From assembly GCF_038632915.1 (NCBI RefSeq), contig NZ_CP152050.1:817501-881500 (forward strand): DNA of 64,000 bases, in the 5' to 3' direction. Origin of the DNA: Paenisporosarcina sp. FSL H8-0542. Its GTDB lineage: Bacteria; Bacillota; Bacilli; Bacillales_A; Planococcaceae. Positions 28,072-36,911 of the stretch are shown here, piece after piece (position 1 is the first letter of the stretch; each line of letters begins with the position of its first letter). The notes beneath the pieces are model-generated. The model did not search any database, was not told where the DNA came from, and worked only from the letters and a program-made list of their open reading frames with translations. A program made the position numbers and the translations under genes.

Positions 28072-29259
28072 ATGGGAAAAGCTAAGAGAGGTCGATATCT
28101 TGAAATCTTGTCCGCTTCAACCAAACTAGGGTTAACTTCCTTTGGAGGTCCAGCAGCACATATCGGTTATTTTAGAGATGAATACGTGCAAAAGAGAAAA
28201 TGGCTCGACGATAAGCTGTATGCTGATTTGGTTGCCTTATGTCAATTCCTGCCCGGTCCCGCGAGTTCACAAGTAGGGATATCAATCGGTATGCTACGTG
28301 GAGGATTACTCGGTGGTATTTTGTCATGGATTGGTTTTACACTTCCTTCGGTTTTAATATTGATGGCCTTTGCATGGATTGTTATGCAATCGGGATCATT
28401 TGAAAGTGGTTGGATTCAAGGCTTGAAAATCGTTGCTGTTGCAGTTGTCGCGCATGCATTGATGGGGATGGGCAAAACGTTAACACCGGATCGTCCGAGA
28501 TTGACAGTCGCAATGATTGCCGCAGCCGCAACATTATTGATTCCGACGGCTTTGGGTCAGATTCTGATTATCATACTAGCTAGTTTGTTTGGCGTACTGT
28601 ATTACAAAAATGAAAAAGCACCAGATGCAGTCGATATGCCATTGTCATTCGGTAAGAGGACAGGAATTATCGCATGGATTCTATTCTTTGCTTTACTCAT
28701 TATATTGCCGATCTTTAGACCATTTGTACAAGCTACCTGGTATGCGATCTTTGATATTTTCTATCGTGTTGGTTCTATCGTGTTCGGCGGGGGGCATGTT
28801 GTTTTACCAATGCTGGAACGGGAAGTAGTACCAGCCGGTTGGATGTCTTCGGAAGCTTTCATAGCGGGTTATGGTGCAGCTCAAGCGGTACCGGGTCCAT
28901 TGTTTACACTGGCTGGCTATCTTGGTCAAATCATGGGAAGCTTCTCCGGAGCTGCCATTGCCGTGGTTGCAATGTTTTTACCTTCCTTCCTACTTGTAAT
29001 GGGAACGTTGCCTTTTTGGGCGGTTATTCGTACTAAACCAAGAATTCAAGCGGCATTGAAAGGTGTGAACGCGGCCGTAGTAGGAATATTACTGGCAGCA
29101 TTGTATGACCCGGTCTTTACAAGTGCCGTACATGCCCCAATTGATTTTGTCATTGTGTTAATTTCATTTACTCTGTTAGTATTTTATAAACTGCCACCTT
29201 GGATTGTCGTGATTATCACCGCAATATTAGGTGCATTGAGCTTCGCTATATTTGGTTAA
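28072..29259 (+). CDS. ChrA-family (CHR) transporter, fused two-domain form
   Basis: 395 residues with two homologous halves: TSFGGPAAHIGYFRDEYVQKRKW with LCQFLPGPASSQ in the first, GGGHVVLPMLEREVV with GYGAAQAVPGPLFT in the second. These are the signature blocks of chromate-efflux ChrA proteins. It is followed after 15 bases by kynU and kynB with no terminator, so its true substrate may be linked to tryptophan breakdown instead of chromate (inference). ATG behind GGGGGAGTGAATAAATT. Confidence 0.92.
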   Translation: MGKAKRGRYLEILSASTKLGLTSFGGPAAHIGYFRDEYVQKRKWLDDKLYADLVALCQFLPGPASSQVGISIGMLRGGLLGGILSWIGFTLPSVLILMAFAWIVMQSGSFESGWIQGLKIVAVAVVAHALMGMGKTLTPDRPRLTVAMIAAAATLLIPTALGQILIIILASLFGVLYYKNEKAPDAVDMPLSFGKRTGIIAWILFFALLIILPIFRPFVQATWYAIFDIFYRVGSIVFGGGHVVLPMLEREVVPAGWMSSEAFIAGYGAAQAVPGPLFTLAGYLGQIMGSFSGAAIAVVAMFLPSFLLVMGTLPFWAVIRTKPRIQAALKGVNAAVVGILLAALYDPVFTSAVHAPIDFVIVLISFTLLVFYKLPPWIVVIITAILGALSFAIFG

Positions 29260-29274
29260 AAGGGAGAGATGGCT

Positions 29275-30546
29275 TTGGATACGACTGTGCAATATGCAAT
29301 AGAAATGGATAAGCATGATAAGATGAGTTCTTTTAAAAAAGAGTTCTACTTACCAGAGAATCAATTATATATGGATGGGAACTCGTTGGGGCTTATGTCA
29401 AAACGTTCAGAAGCAACTTTGGATAAACTAATTTCCAGCTGGCGTGAAAAAGGGATTGATGGCTGGACTGAAGGTGAGAATCCATGGTTTACATATCCAG
29501 AGCAGTTAAGTGAACGTGTCGCCAAAATTGTCGGTGCTCAAGGAAATGAAGTGATGGTGACTGGCTCCATTACCGTGAATATTCACCAAATGCTATCTAC
29601 TTTGTTCCATCCGACACCTGAAAAGTCTGTTATTGTCGTTGACGAACTGAATTTCCCTTCCGATATTTATGCGGTGGAAAGTCATTTGCGGTTGCGCGGT
29701 CTGGACCCTGCTGTATCGATGCGAAAAGTGAAAAGTACTGACGGCTATACACTAACAATGGATGCAATTGAAGAAATGTTAACAGAGGATGTAGCCATCT
29801 TAATGTTACCTTCTGTGTTGTATCGAAGCGGCCAGTTGTTGGATTTGCGTCGCATCACTGAAATGGCCCATGCGAAAGGAATTTTGGTAGGCTTTGATTT
29901 GGCACATTCCATTGGCTCCGTACCTCATAACTTACATAATGATGACGTAGATTTTGCAATATGGTGCCATTACAAATACATGAATAATGGTCCTGGGGGA
30001 ACTGGTGGGCTTTATATTCACGAGCGTCATCATCACGAGTTGCCTGGTCTTGCGGGCTGGTTCGGTTCAGATAAGACCAAGCAATTTGATATGTCTCATG
30101 AATTCTCCAAAGCAAATGGAGCGGGTGCTTATCAAATCGGGACCCCGAATTTATTCAGCACTGCGCCTTTAAGCGGAAGTGTGGAGCTTTTTGAAGAAGC
30201 GGGAATGGACGCAGTCCGTTCGAAATCACTTGCGTTGACAAAATATTTACGTGAGTTGATTCAAGCGGAAGCAGGTTCATTCGGCTTTGTTGATGTCACG
30301 CCCTTTGCAGATGAATCAAGAGGTGGACATATTGCTCTTGCCCATCCAGAAGCTGCCCGGATTTGTAGAGCATTGAAAGAAGCAAATGTCGTTCCCGATT
30401 TCAGAGCACCAGATATTATTCGATTGGCGCCGATTAGTTTTTATTCGAGTTTTGAAGATGTGTGGGAAATGGTCCAACGCTTAAAAACCATTATGGTAGA
30501 AGAAACATACAAAACGTTCACTAATGAACGAAATGTGGTGGCTTAA
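29275..30546 (+). CDS. kynU: Kynureninase
   Basis: 423 residues, PLP-dependent, aminotransferase fold type I. Splits kynurenine into anthranilate and alanine. Markers: YMDGNSLGLMSKRS, the FDLAHSIGSVPH segment with the PLP-contacting Asp, and IWCHYKYMNNGPGG with the PLP lysine at about 234. TTG at 29275 gives AAGGGAGAG an eight-base spacer; the ATG two codons upstream would be only two bases from it. Middle gene of the transporter-kynU-kynB operon. Tryptophan dioxygenase kynA is not in the window. Confidence 0.94.
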   Translation: MDTTVQYAIEMDKHDKMSSFKKEFYLPENQLYMDGNSLGLMSKRSEATLDKLISSWREKGIDGWTEGENPWFTYPEQLSERVAKIVGAQGNEVMVTGSITVNIHQMLSTLFHPTPEKSVIVVDELNFPSDIYAVESHLRLRGLDPAVSMRKVKSTDGYTLTMDAIEEMLTEDVAILMLPSVLYRSGQLLDLRRITEMAHAKGILVGFDLAHSIGSVPHNLHNDDVDFAIWCHYKYMNNGPGGTGGLYIHERHHHELPGLAGWFGSDKTKQFDMSHEFSKANGAGAYQIGTPNLFSTAPLSGSVELFEEAGMDAVRSKSLALTKYLRELIQAEAGSFGFVDVTPFADESRGGHIALAHPEAARICRALKEANVVPDFRAPDIIRLAPISFYSSFEDVWEMVQRLKTIMVEETYKTFTNERNVVA

Positions 30547-31167
30547 ATGAAAATACATGACATTTCGATGTTGTTGAACCAGAACGTTGCAGAATGGCCG
30601 GGTGATACGCCATTCCAATTTCATATCAACTGGACAAAAGAACAGAGTGGTTCGGTAAACGTCGGACAAATTACGACGAGTACACATATAGGTACCCATA
30701 TCGATGCTCCTTTTCATTTTGATGAAAACGGAAAGAAAGTTCACGAACTTCCTTTGGAAAACTATATCGTCGACGCGATTGTGATTGATGTGAGTGGAAG
30801 TGAGGTTATATCGAGAGAATTGTTGAAAGGTAAAGTGACTGGGGAAGCAAAAGCGGTTCTTTTCCGAACGAATGCCTGGCAGCAAAGAGATGTATTCCCT
30901 GAAGCAATTCCAGCATTTGATGCGGATATTGTGGATTGGATGGTTGAGAACGAATTGTCTTTATTTGGAGTCGACTTACCATCGGTTGATGCGATTACTA
31001 GCAAAGATTTACCTATGCATCATGCTTTAGGAACTGCAGGTCGCTATATTCTTGAAGGACTTATACTGGACGATCTCAAGGAAGATACTTATCAATTAAT
31101 CGCACTTCCTTTGAAAATAGAAGGAGCGGATGGAAGCCCCGTGCGCGCAGTATTAATTGAAAAGTAA
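30547..31167 (+). CDS. kynB: Kynurenine formamidase
   Basis: 206 residues, cyclase/KynB family metal-dependent hydrolase. Converts N-formylkynurenine to kynurenine and formate. Visible: NQNVAEWPGDTPF, the metal motif STHIGTHIDAPFHF, GVDLPSVDAITSKDLPMHHAL. The ATG immediately follows the kynU stop, indicating translational coupling. A terminator follows. Confidence 0.94.
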   Translation: MKIHDISMLLNQNVAEWPGDTPFQFHINWTKEQSGSVNVGQITTSTHIGTHIDAPFHFDENGKKVHELPLENYIVDAIVIDVSGSEVISRELLKGKVTGEAKAVLFRTNAWQQRDVFPEAIPAFDADIVDWMVENELSLFGVDLPSVDAITSKDLPMHHALGTAGRYILEGLILDDLKEDTYQLIALPLKIEGADGSPVRAVLIEK

Positions 31168-31177
31168 TATGGAATAC

Positions 31178-31215
31178 GAGGACCTTGGCTGAAACGCCGA
31201 GGTCCATTTTTAAAT
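31178..31215 (+). terminator. Terminator of the kyn operon
   Basis: GGACCTTGGC TGAAAC GCCGAGGTCC followed by ATTTTTA. Confidence 0.85.
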
Positions 31216-31238
31216 AGAAAGTAGTTGGTAGTATACAC

Positions 31239-31313
31239 ATGTTCTATGCAATCGCTTTATTTATCCTAGCTGGACTCGCTGAAATCGGTGGAGGATTGCG
31301 GACAGTGCTTTAA
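31239..31313 (+). pseudogene. YnfA/UPF0060 membrane protein, N-terminal remnant
   Basis: 24 codons reading MFYAIALFILAGLAEIGGG and LRTVL-stop. The first 19 residues match the highly conserved start of YnfA/UPF0060 proteins, which should continue with YLVWLWLR. The rest is lost: only scraps such as KPS appear in the following 60 bases. No ribosome binding site precedes the ATG. Confidence 0.7.
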
Positions 31314-31419
31314 ATGCAAAGCCTTCATACCCACGTTCGAGCAATACCCGTTTAAATACCCTACTTAAATATGCCTAAACGCAATTTATTAACAGAATAA
31401 TAATTTTTTTCTAAATCTA

Positions 31420-31447
31420 TTGACAATCCAAAAAATGTCATGATAAT
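31420..31447 (+). promoter_or_regulatory. Sigma-A promoter of the leader-bmrCD operon
   Basis: TTGACA, 16 bases, GATAAT (preceded by T, giving TGATAAT), about 40 bases upstream of the leader start codon. Confidence 0.7.
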
Positions 31448-31487
31448 CTTAATAAGTAAATAACTATGAGAAAAGGAGGTACGTGTC

Positions 31488-31556
31488 ATGATGATCAGAG
31501 TTGAAGTTGCTACAAACTACATAGTTAGTCCGTACCTACCAGTCATTTCTCTTTGA
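31488..31556 (+). CDS. 22-residue leader peptide of the bmrCD operon
   Basis: ATG behind a perfect AAAAGGAGGT with a seven-base spacer. The peptide reads MMIRVEVATNYIVSPYLPVI then SL-stop. It occupies the position of bmrB (yheJ) in B. subtilis, where translation of the leader controls read-through into the exporter genes. The sequence itself is too short to call homologous. Two terminators follow at 31571 and 31607. Confidence 0.75.
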   Translation: MMIRVEVATNYIVSPYLPVISL

Positions 31557-31570
31557 GTTCACATTAATCA

Positions 31571-31600
31571 AGGAACAGGTATGGACACCTGTTCCTATTT
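31571..31600 (+). terminator. First leader terminator upstream of bmrC
   Basis: Perfect 10-bp stem AGGAACAGGT/ACCTGTTCCT with loop ATGGAC and following ATTTT, 14 bases after the leader stop codon. Confidence 0.85.
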
Positions 31601-31606
31601 TCATGC

Positions 31607-31650
31607 GCACACGCATCTGGAAACAGGGCGTGTGCTTTTTTGTGTTTTTT
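31607..31650 (+). terminator. Second leader terminator upstream of bmrC
   Basis: Perfect 8-bp stem GCACACGC/GCGTGTGC followed by T6 G T G T7. A strong intrinsic terminator lying between the leader and bmrC. Confidence 0.88.
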
Positions 31651-31762
31651 TACTACCAAATTTTGGTTGTTGCAGCTCTGCTGTTTCAAATAGAAATGCC
31701 AAAGACCATGAATGACCTGTCTGAGGTTGAAAGCAAAAAAACTATGAAAAGGAGTGCTGAAG

Positions 31763-31819
31763 ATGAACATTCAGCTACAGAAACAAATTTTAATCAAGGA
31801 ATCTCTAGAAGGTGGCTAG
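31763..31819 (+). CDS. Possible second small leader ORF before bmrC
   Basis: 18 codons (MNIQLQKQILIKESLEGG) with AAAAGGAGTG eight bases upstream of the ATG, located after the terminators and 36 bases before bmrC. The good ribosome binding site argues for translation; function unknown. It may only couple translation. Confidence 0.45.
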   Translation: MNIQLQKQILIKESLEGG

Positions 31820-31855
31820 TTAAGCCCAACCTGAAAAAGAAAGAAGGAAAATCTT

Positions 31856-33598
31856 ATGTTCTCCGTATTATTTAAACTTAAATGGTTTTTCGCAGAAAAC
31901 TGGAAGCGATACACAATTGCCATTTCATTATTGATGGTCACGAATGTAATCGAAGTTGTTCCACCATGGCTTCTAGGCGAATCTATTGATGCCATTTATC
32001 AACAAACGTTAACATCACAGTTATTGATGACTTTCTTACTTGCTTTACTTGGTGTAACGGTTCTCAATTACTTAAGTAACTTTGTGTGGCAGTACCAACT
32101 ATTTGGCGGAGCCTATGTTATTGAAAAACAATTACGTAGCCGCTTGATGAAACAATTTTTACGCATGACGCCTTCGTTTTATGAGAAGAACCGAACAGGG
32201 GATTTGATGGCGAGAGCGACAAATGATTTAAAGGCAGTCTCCACAACAGCAGGATTCGGTATTTTAACATTGATTGACTCATCCCTTTATATGCTTACGA
32301 TTTTAGTGACGATGGGAATGCTCGTTAGTTGGAAACTGACATTAGTAGCACTTCTTCCACTGCCTATCTTGGCGATCATCATGCAAATTCTCGGCAAGCG
32401 CATCCACGAGAAATATATGAAGGCTCAAGATGCCTTTGGCGATATGAATGATGGCGTACTGGAAGCAGTAGCGGGGGTTCGAGTGATTCGAGCATACGTG
32501 CAAGAACGTGCATCAGAAAAACAATTCGCTGATATGACGGAAGATGTGTATTCGAAAAACATGGAAGTTGAAAAAATCGATGCATTGTTCAATCCCATCA
32601 CGAAAGTATTGACCGGAGTCAGTTACATGATCGGGATAGGGTACGGTGCGTATCTCGTTTCACAACAGCAAATGACACTGGGGGACTTAGTATCATTCAA
32701 CGTGTATTTAGGGATGATTATTTGGCCAATGTTTGCAATCGGGGAATTGATCAATGTCATGCAGCGAGGGAACGCTTCTCTTGATCGCGTTCAAGAAACG
32801 CTCGATTATGAAGAAGATGTCAAAGACGCGTCTCATCCAGTAACAGTCAATCAACCTGGACGCATCGGTTTCAACCAAGTGAAATTCCAATATCCACAGT
32901 CTTCGTCGGTAAATTTAAGCGACATCAACTTGCAATTGGAGCAAGGTCAAACGCTTGGAATTGTCGGGAAAACGGGAAGCGGAAAAACGACGTTGATTAA
33001 GCAGTTACTTCGTGAATATCCAACTGGAGAAGGAACGATTTCATTAGCCGGCATTCCAATTGAAGATCAAACAAAAGACCAGGTTCGGAATTGGATTGGC
33101 TATGTTCCTCAAGATCATGTGTTATTCTCACGGACTGTCAGAGAAAATATTCTGTTCGGTCAACCGGAAGGGACGGAAGAGGATATTGAAACTGCAATTC
33201 GTTTATCTCATTTCCAAAAAGACCTGCAATTGCTACCACAAGGATTGGAAACACTTGTTGGTGAAAAAGGGGTCGCGTTATCTGGCGGTCAAAAACAACG
33301 TATTTCAATCGCCCGAGCACTCATTAAAAATCCTGAAATCTTATTATTGGATGATTCATTATCTGCTGTCGATGCGAAAACAGAAGCACGGATCATTGAA
33401 AATATCCAATCAGAACGACAAGGAAAAACAACGATTATTACCACGCATCGTCTATCAGCCATCCAACATGCAGATTGGATTATTGTATTGGACGACGGTG
33501 TAATGATTGAAGAAGGTACACATGAAGATTTGCTGGAGAATGAGGGCTGGTATAAAGAACAGTTCGACCGACAGCAAATTGAGGAGGTGTCATCATGA
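31856..33598 (+). CDS. bmrC: Heterodimeric multidrug ABC exporter, BmrC-type half
   Basis: 580 residues: six-helix transmembrane domain (about 1-310) and nucleotide-binding domain with GKTGSGKTTL (Walker A), LSGGQKQR (signature) and ILLLDDSLSAVD (Walker B). The residue after Walker B is Asp instead of the catalytic Glu, the mark of the degenerate-site half in BmrCD-type exporters. ATG behind AGAAGGAAAATCTT. It overlaps bmrD by four bases (ATGA), so the two are made together. Exports drugs across the membrane. Confidence 0.93.
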   Translation: MFSVLFKLKWFFAENWKRYTIAISLLMVTNVIEVVPPWLLGESIDAIYQQTLTSQLLMTFLLALLGVTVLNYLSNFVWQYQLFGGAYVIEKQLRSRLMKQFLRMTPSFYEKNRTGDLMARATNDLKAVSTTAGFGILTLIDSSLYMLTILVTMGMLVSWKLTLVALLPLPILAIIMQILGKRIHEKYMKAQDAFGDMNDGVLEAVAGVRVIRAYVQERASEKQFADMTEDVYSKNMEVEKIDALFNPITKVLTGVSYMIGIGYGAYLVSQQQMTLGDLVSFNVYLGMIIWPMFAIGELINVMQRGNASLDRVQETLDYEEDVKDASHPVTVNQPGRIGFNQVKFQYPQSSSVNLSDINLQLEQGQTLGIVGKTGSGKTTLIKQLLREYPTGEGTISLAGIPIEDQTKDQVRNWIGYVPQDHVLFSRTVRENILFGQPEGTEEDIETAIRLSHFQKDLQLLPQGLETLVGEKGVALSGGQKQRISIARALIKNPEILLLDDSLSAVDAKTEARIIENIQSERQGKTTIITTHRLSAIQHADWIIVLDDGVMIEEGTHEDLLENEGWYKEQFDRQQIEEVSS

Positions 33599-35352
33599 GT
33601 ACAGGAAAAAGATTATGGCTGTACGCCCTTCATTATAAAAAATTATTAATCATGGGAATTGCCATGCTGACGGTTGCAGTTGCAGCCGACTTGGCCGGTC
33701 CCTTGATTGCCAAAAAAATCATTGACGAACATATTGCAGATACGACTGCAGGTTCAATAGATTTTGAACCGATTGTGATGCTGCTGGGTGTGTTCTTTGC
33801 CTTAACGGTCGTGGCAGCAATTTTTCGTTACGGTGAATATTTATTGCTACAAAAAGCTGCGAACCGTGTTATTCAAAAAATGCGAAATGATGTGTATCAA
33901 CACATCCAAACATTGCCGATCCGCTACTTTGATAACTTGCCTGCCGGTAAAGTAGTTGCTCGTATCACAAACGATACGGAAGCAATACGAGAATTATATG
34001 TAACAGTTCTTTCTCAATTTGCTTCAAGTGCTATGTACATTACAGGTATTTATGTGGCGTTGTTCTTCTTGGATTGGAAGATGGCTTCTATCGCATTATT
34101 TGTTTTACCTATTTTGTTTGTATGGATGGTCTTGTACCGAAAATATGCATCGAAATATAACCACATCGTCCGTGCAAAAGTAAGTGATATGAACGCGATG
34201 ATTAATGAATCCATTCAAGGTATGACGATTATTCAAGCATTCCGTCGTGAAGAACAAATGCAAGAAGAGTTCGAAGTGATGAATCGCGAACATTACAAAT
34301 ATCAAAATAAACTGTTGTACTTGGATGCGGGAACTTCACATAACCTGGTTGGTGCAATCCGCTCTATTACATTTGTATTATTCATTTGGTATTTCGGCGG
34401 AGCATCTTTAAATGCAACTACTGCGATTTCAGTTGGTGTGTTATATGCTTTTGTTGATTACATTACGCGACTATTTAACCCAGTGACGGGTGTTGTGAAT
34501 CAGTTAGCTAAATTAGAGCAAGCACTTGTAGCTGCTGAACGAGTTTTCCGTTTGCTGGATCGCTCTGGTGAAGATGTCAGCGACGAAAAAATTGCCCGTT
34601 ATCGAGGCAATGTTCGATTCGAAGACGTGTGGTTTGCTTATAAAGATGAAGAGTATGTACTAAAAAACATTTCATTTGAAGCTAAGCAAGGGGAGACGGT
34701 GGCGTTAGTTGGTCATACCGGATCCGGTAAAAGCTCAATCATGAACTTATTGTTCCGTTTCTATGATGTATCCAAAGGTGCCATAACCATCGATGGAACA
34801 AACATTCAAGACTTGTCCCGACAAACTGTGCGAGATCATATGGGAATTGTCTTGCAAGATCCTTACTTATTTACAGGCACCATTGAATCCAACGTCAGCC
34901 TTGGAGATGCAAGAATATCCCGTGAAAAAGTGATAGCTTCTCTGGATGCAGTTGGAGGAGAACGTGTTCTGAAGCATTTACCAAATGGAATTGATGAGCC
35001 GGTAATTGAAAAAGGAAGCACTCTTTCTTCAGGTCAGCGTCAATTAATTTCATTCGCTCGTGCATTAGCATTTGATCCTGCGATATTAATTTTGGATGAA
35101 GCAACTTCCAATATTGATACAGAAACAGAAGAAATTATTCAGCATGCTATGGAAGTGCTGAAAAAAGGACGTACAACTTTCATTATTGCGCATCGACTTT
35201 CTACTATTAAAAATGCAGATCGCATTTTAGTATTGGATCGAGGGGCAATTGTTGAACAAGGAACACATGATGAATTAGTTGCACTCGGTGGCCGCTATGA
35301 ACAAATGTATCGCTTACAATCTGGAGTGGCTCTTAACCCGCAAGTGGGTTAA
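33595..35352 (+). CDS. bmrD: Heterodimeric multidrug ABC exporter, BmrD-type half
   Basis: 585 residues: transmembrane domain (about 1-320), then GHTGSGKSSI (Walker A), LSSGQRQL (signature variant) and LILDEATSNID with the catalytic Glu. Supplies the catalytic Glu of the competent ATP site of the heterodimer. GAGGAGG lies just before its ATG inside bmrC. Followed by a terminator overlapping its last codons. Confidence 0.93.
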   Translation: MSTGKRLWLYALHYKKLLIMGIAMLTVAVAADLAGPLIAKKIIDEHIADTTAGSIDFEPIVMLLGVFFALTVVAAIFRYGEYLLLQKAANRVIQKMRNDVYQHIQTLPIRYFDNLPAGKVVARITNDTEAIRELYVTVLSQFASSAMYITGIYVALFFLDWKMASIALFVLPILFVWMVLYRKYASKYNHIVRAKVSDMNAMINESIQGMTIIQAFRREEQMQEEFEVMNREHYKYQNKLLYLDAGTSHNLVGAIRSITFVLFIWYFGGASLNATTAISVGVLYAFVDYITRLFNPVTGVVNQLAKLEQALVAAERVFRLLDRSGEDVSDEKIARYRGNVRFEDVWFAYKDEEYVLKNISFEAKQGETVALVGHTGSGKSSIMNLLFRFYDVSKGAITIDGTNIQDLSRQTVRDHMGIVLQDPYLFTGTIESNVSLGDARISREKVIASLDAVGGERVLKHLPNGIDEPVIEKGSTLSSGQRQLISFARALAFDPAILILDEATSNIDTETEEIIQHAMEVLKKGRTTFIIAHRLSTIKNADRILVLDRGAIVEQGTHDELVALGGRYEQMYRLQSGVALNPQVG

Positions 35353-35371
35353 GGGGCACTCCCTTTTTTAT
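35322..35371 (+). terminator. Terminator of bmrCD
   Basis: GGAGTG...CTCTTAACCC GCAAG TGGGTTAAGGGGCACTCC followed by CTTTTTT. The left arm lies inside the last codons of bmrD. Confidence 0.88.
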
Positions 35372-35431
35372 GCTTATTACAAAGTTAGAACTTTTCGAGG
35401 TAATTTCTTTCCTTCATGATTTGCTGTGTCC

Positions 35432-35545
35432 AAATCCAAGCGCCAGCTCGCACCTAAGCTTCAGTCTCTCATGTGAAAGCAGGCTTTCGAATCGAGCCTT
35501 CCAGCACCGGTGTCGAGCTTGAGTGACGCTATACGCTTTTCTAGG
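35432..35545. repeat. Dispersed repeat B, copy 1
   Basis: Ordered blocks CCAAGCGCCAGC, CTAAGCTTCAGTCTCTCATG, GAAAGCAGGCTTTCGA, CCTTCCAGCACCGG and GAGTGACGCTATACGCT. The same series recurs at 39759-39871. Intergenic and without an ORF. Confidence 0.7.
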
Positions 35546-35615
35546 CATTGCATCTTCCAATTGAAAGTCTTATATTTAGAGAGGCGAAATAAAGGGGTAG
35601 GGGATATATATAAAC

Positions 35616-36884
35616 ATGAATACCTGGTTGTCTGAATGGAAGAAAAAAATTACAGGTTTTAATCAAAACATACGGATGTTCATGCTTGCGAATGTCCTGA
35701 TTCAAATTGGTATGGGCGTGTTTATGGTCATGTACAATTTATATATAAAAGAACTCGGATTATCCGAAGTCGTGAATGGGAAAGTCATTTCATATATGTC
35801 TTTAGCAACAGCACTTGTCCTGATTCCTGCTGGATTTTTGAGTGATCGTTTCGGAAGGAAATGGAGCATAGCGGTCGGTACATTACTGACGGCGAGTACA
35901 TTATTTTATAGAAGTATAGTTGTAACTGAAGAACCTATTGTCATTGCAGCGTTCTTTACAGGACTCTTTATGGCTATTGTGCAGGTGTCAGGCGTTCCTT
36001 TTCTCGCAGAAAACTCAAAAGCTTCCGAGCGTATGCACTTGTTCAGTATTCACTTTTCGGTTGTCACAGTGGCAAGTGTAATTGGGAGTCTCGGAGGCGG
36101 GGTATTGGCTGATGTTCTCGAATTTGGATTTGGAATGACTGCGGTCGACGCCATCCGTTGGTCTCTTCTTGCAGGAGCAGCACTGTTCACATGTGGGATT
36201 GTACCTTTATTGAAATTAAAACCTGAAACTGTTTCGGAGGTATCGAAAGTAGAAGCAGTAATAAATCTTCCCGAACAAGACAGCGGATTTAAAATAAATG
36301 TACGCATTATTGTGTTATTTGCCTTTGCTCAATTATTAATAGGAATTGGATCGGGTCTAGTCATTCCTTATTTGAATTTGTATTTTGCCAATCGATTTGA
36401 TGCTTCGTCCGCATTTATCGGATTAGTGCTTTCTCTTGGTTCGGCAATGACAGCTATTGCGATGCTGATTGGTCCGATGCTGATTGGTCCGATGCTGGTC
36501 AAAAAAGTTGGGAAAGTAAATGCCCTGGTGCTATTTCAGTTAGGGTCGTTGCCGTTTTTGTTTTTAACGGCTTTTACAACTTCCGTATGGCTTGCATCTG
36601 CTGGTTTTTTAATGAGGCAGGCGTTAATGAATGCAGGTAATCCGATTCAAAGCGCGATTGCAATGGAAGTCGTCCATGATAAATATAAAGGATTAGCAAA
36701 CTCCGTTAATCAAATGGTATTCAATATAGGGTGGGCAGTGATGGGTCCTGTTTCTGCTTTATTAGTGACGACATATGGCTCCTATTGGGGTTACGCCTAT
36801 GCCTTTTCAATCACGGGTGTTTTATACATTCTTTCTTCCAGTTACTTTTATGTTATATTTGGAAGAAAAAAACAGGTGTTGTAA
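35616..36884 (+). CDS. MFS transporter, unknown substrate
   Basis: 422 residues, 12 hydrophobic segments. The loop 2-3 motif GFLSDRFGRKWSIAVG is the MFS signature. A short tandem duplication in the DNA at 36461-36495 gives LIGPMLIGPMLV near residue 290, at a helix end. ATG with only a weak AGGGG-rich site upstream. Single gene between repeat B and a CsoR-like pseudogene. No specific drug or nutrient family recognised. Confidence 0.85.
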   Translation: MNTWLSEWKKKITGFNQNIRMFMLANVLIQIGMGVFMVMYNLYIKELGLSEVVNGKVISYMSLATALVLIPAGFLSDRFGRKWSIAVGTLLTASTLFYRSIVVTEEPIVIAAFFTGLFMAIVQVSGVPFLAENSKASERMHLFSIHFSVVTVASVIGSLGGGVLADVLEFGFGMTAVDAIRWSLLAGAALFTCGIVPLLKLKPETVSEVSKVEAVINLPEQDSGFKINVRIIVLFAFAQLLIGIGSGLVIPYLNLYFANRFDASSAFIGLVLSLGSAMTAIAMLIGPMLIGPMLVKKVGKVNALVLFQLGSLPFLFLTAFTTSVWLASAGFLMRQALMNAGNPIQSAIAMEVVHDKYKGLANSVNQMVFNIGWAVMGPVSALLVTTYGSYWGYAYAFSITGVLYILSSSYFYVIFGRKKQVL

Positions 36885-36911
36885 GGGTTTTTTTCACTTA
36901 AATCCGCTATG

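Noticed and set aside
31603..31875. 90-codon ORF between the bmr leader and bmrC
   Set aside because: Starts inside the second terminator hairpin without a ribosome binding site; the 18-codon ORF in another frame has a better signal.
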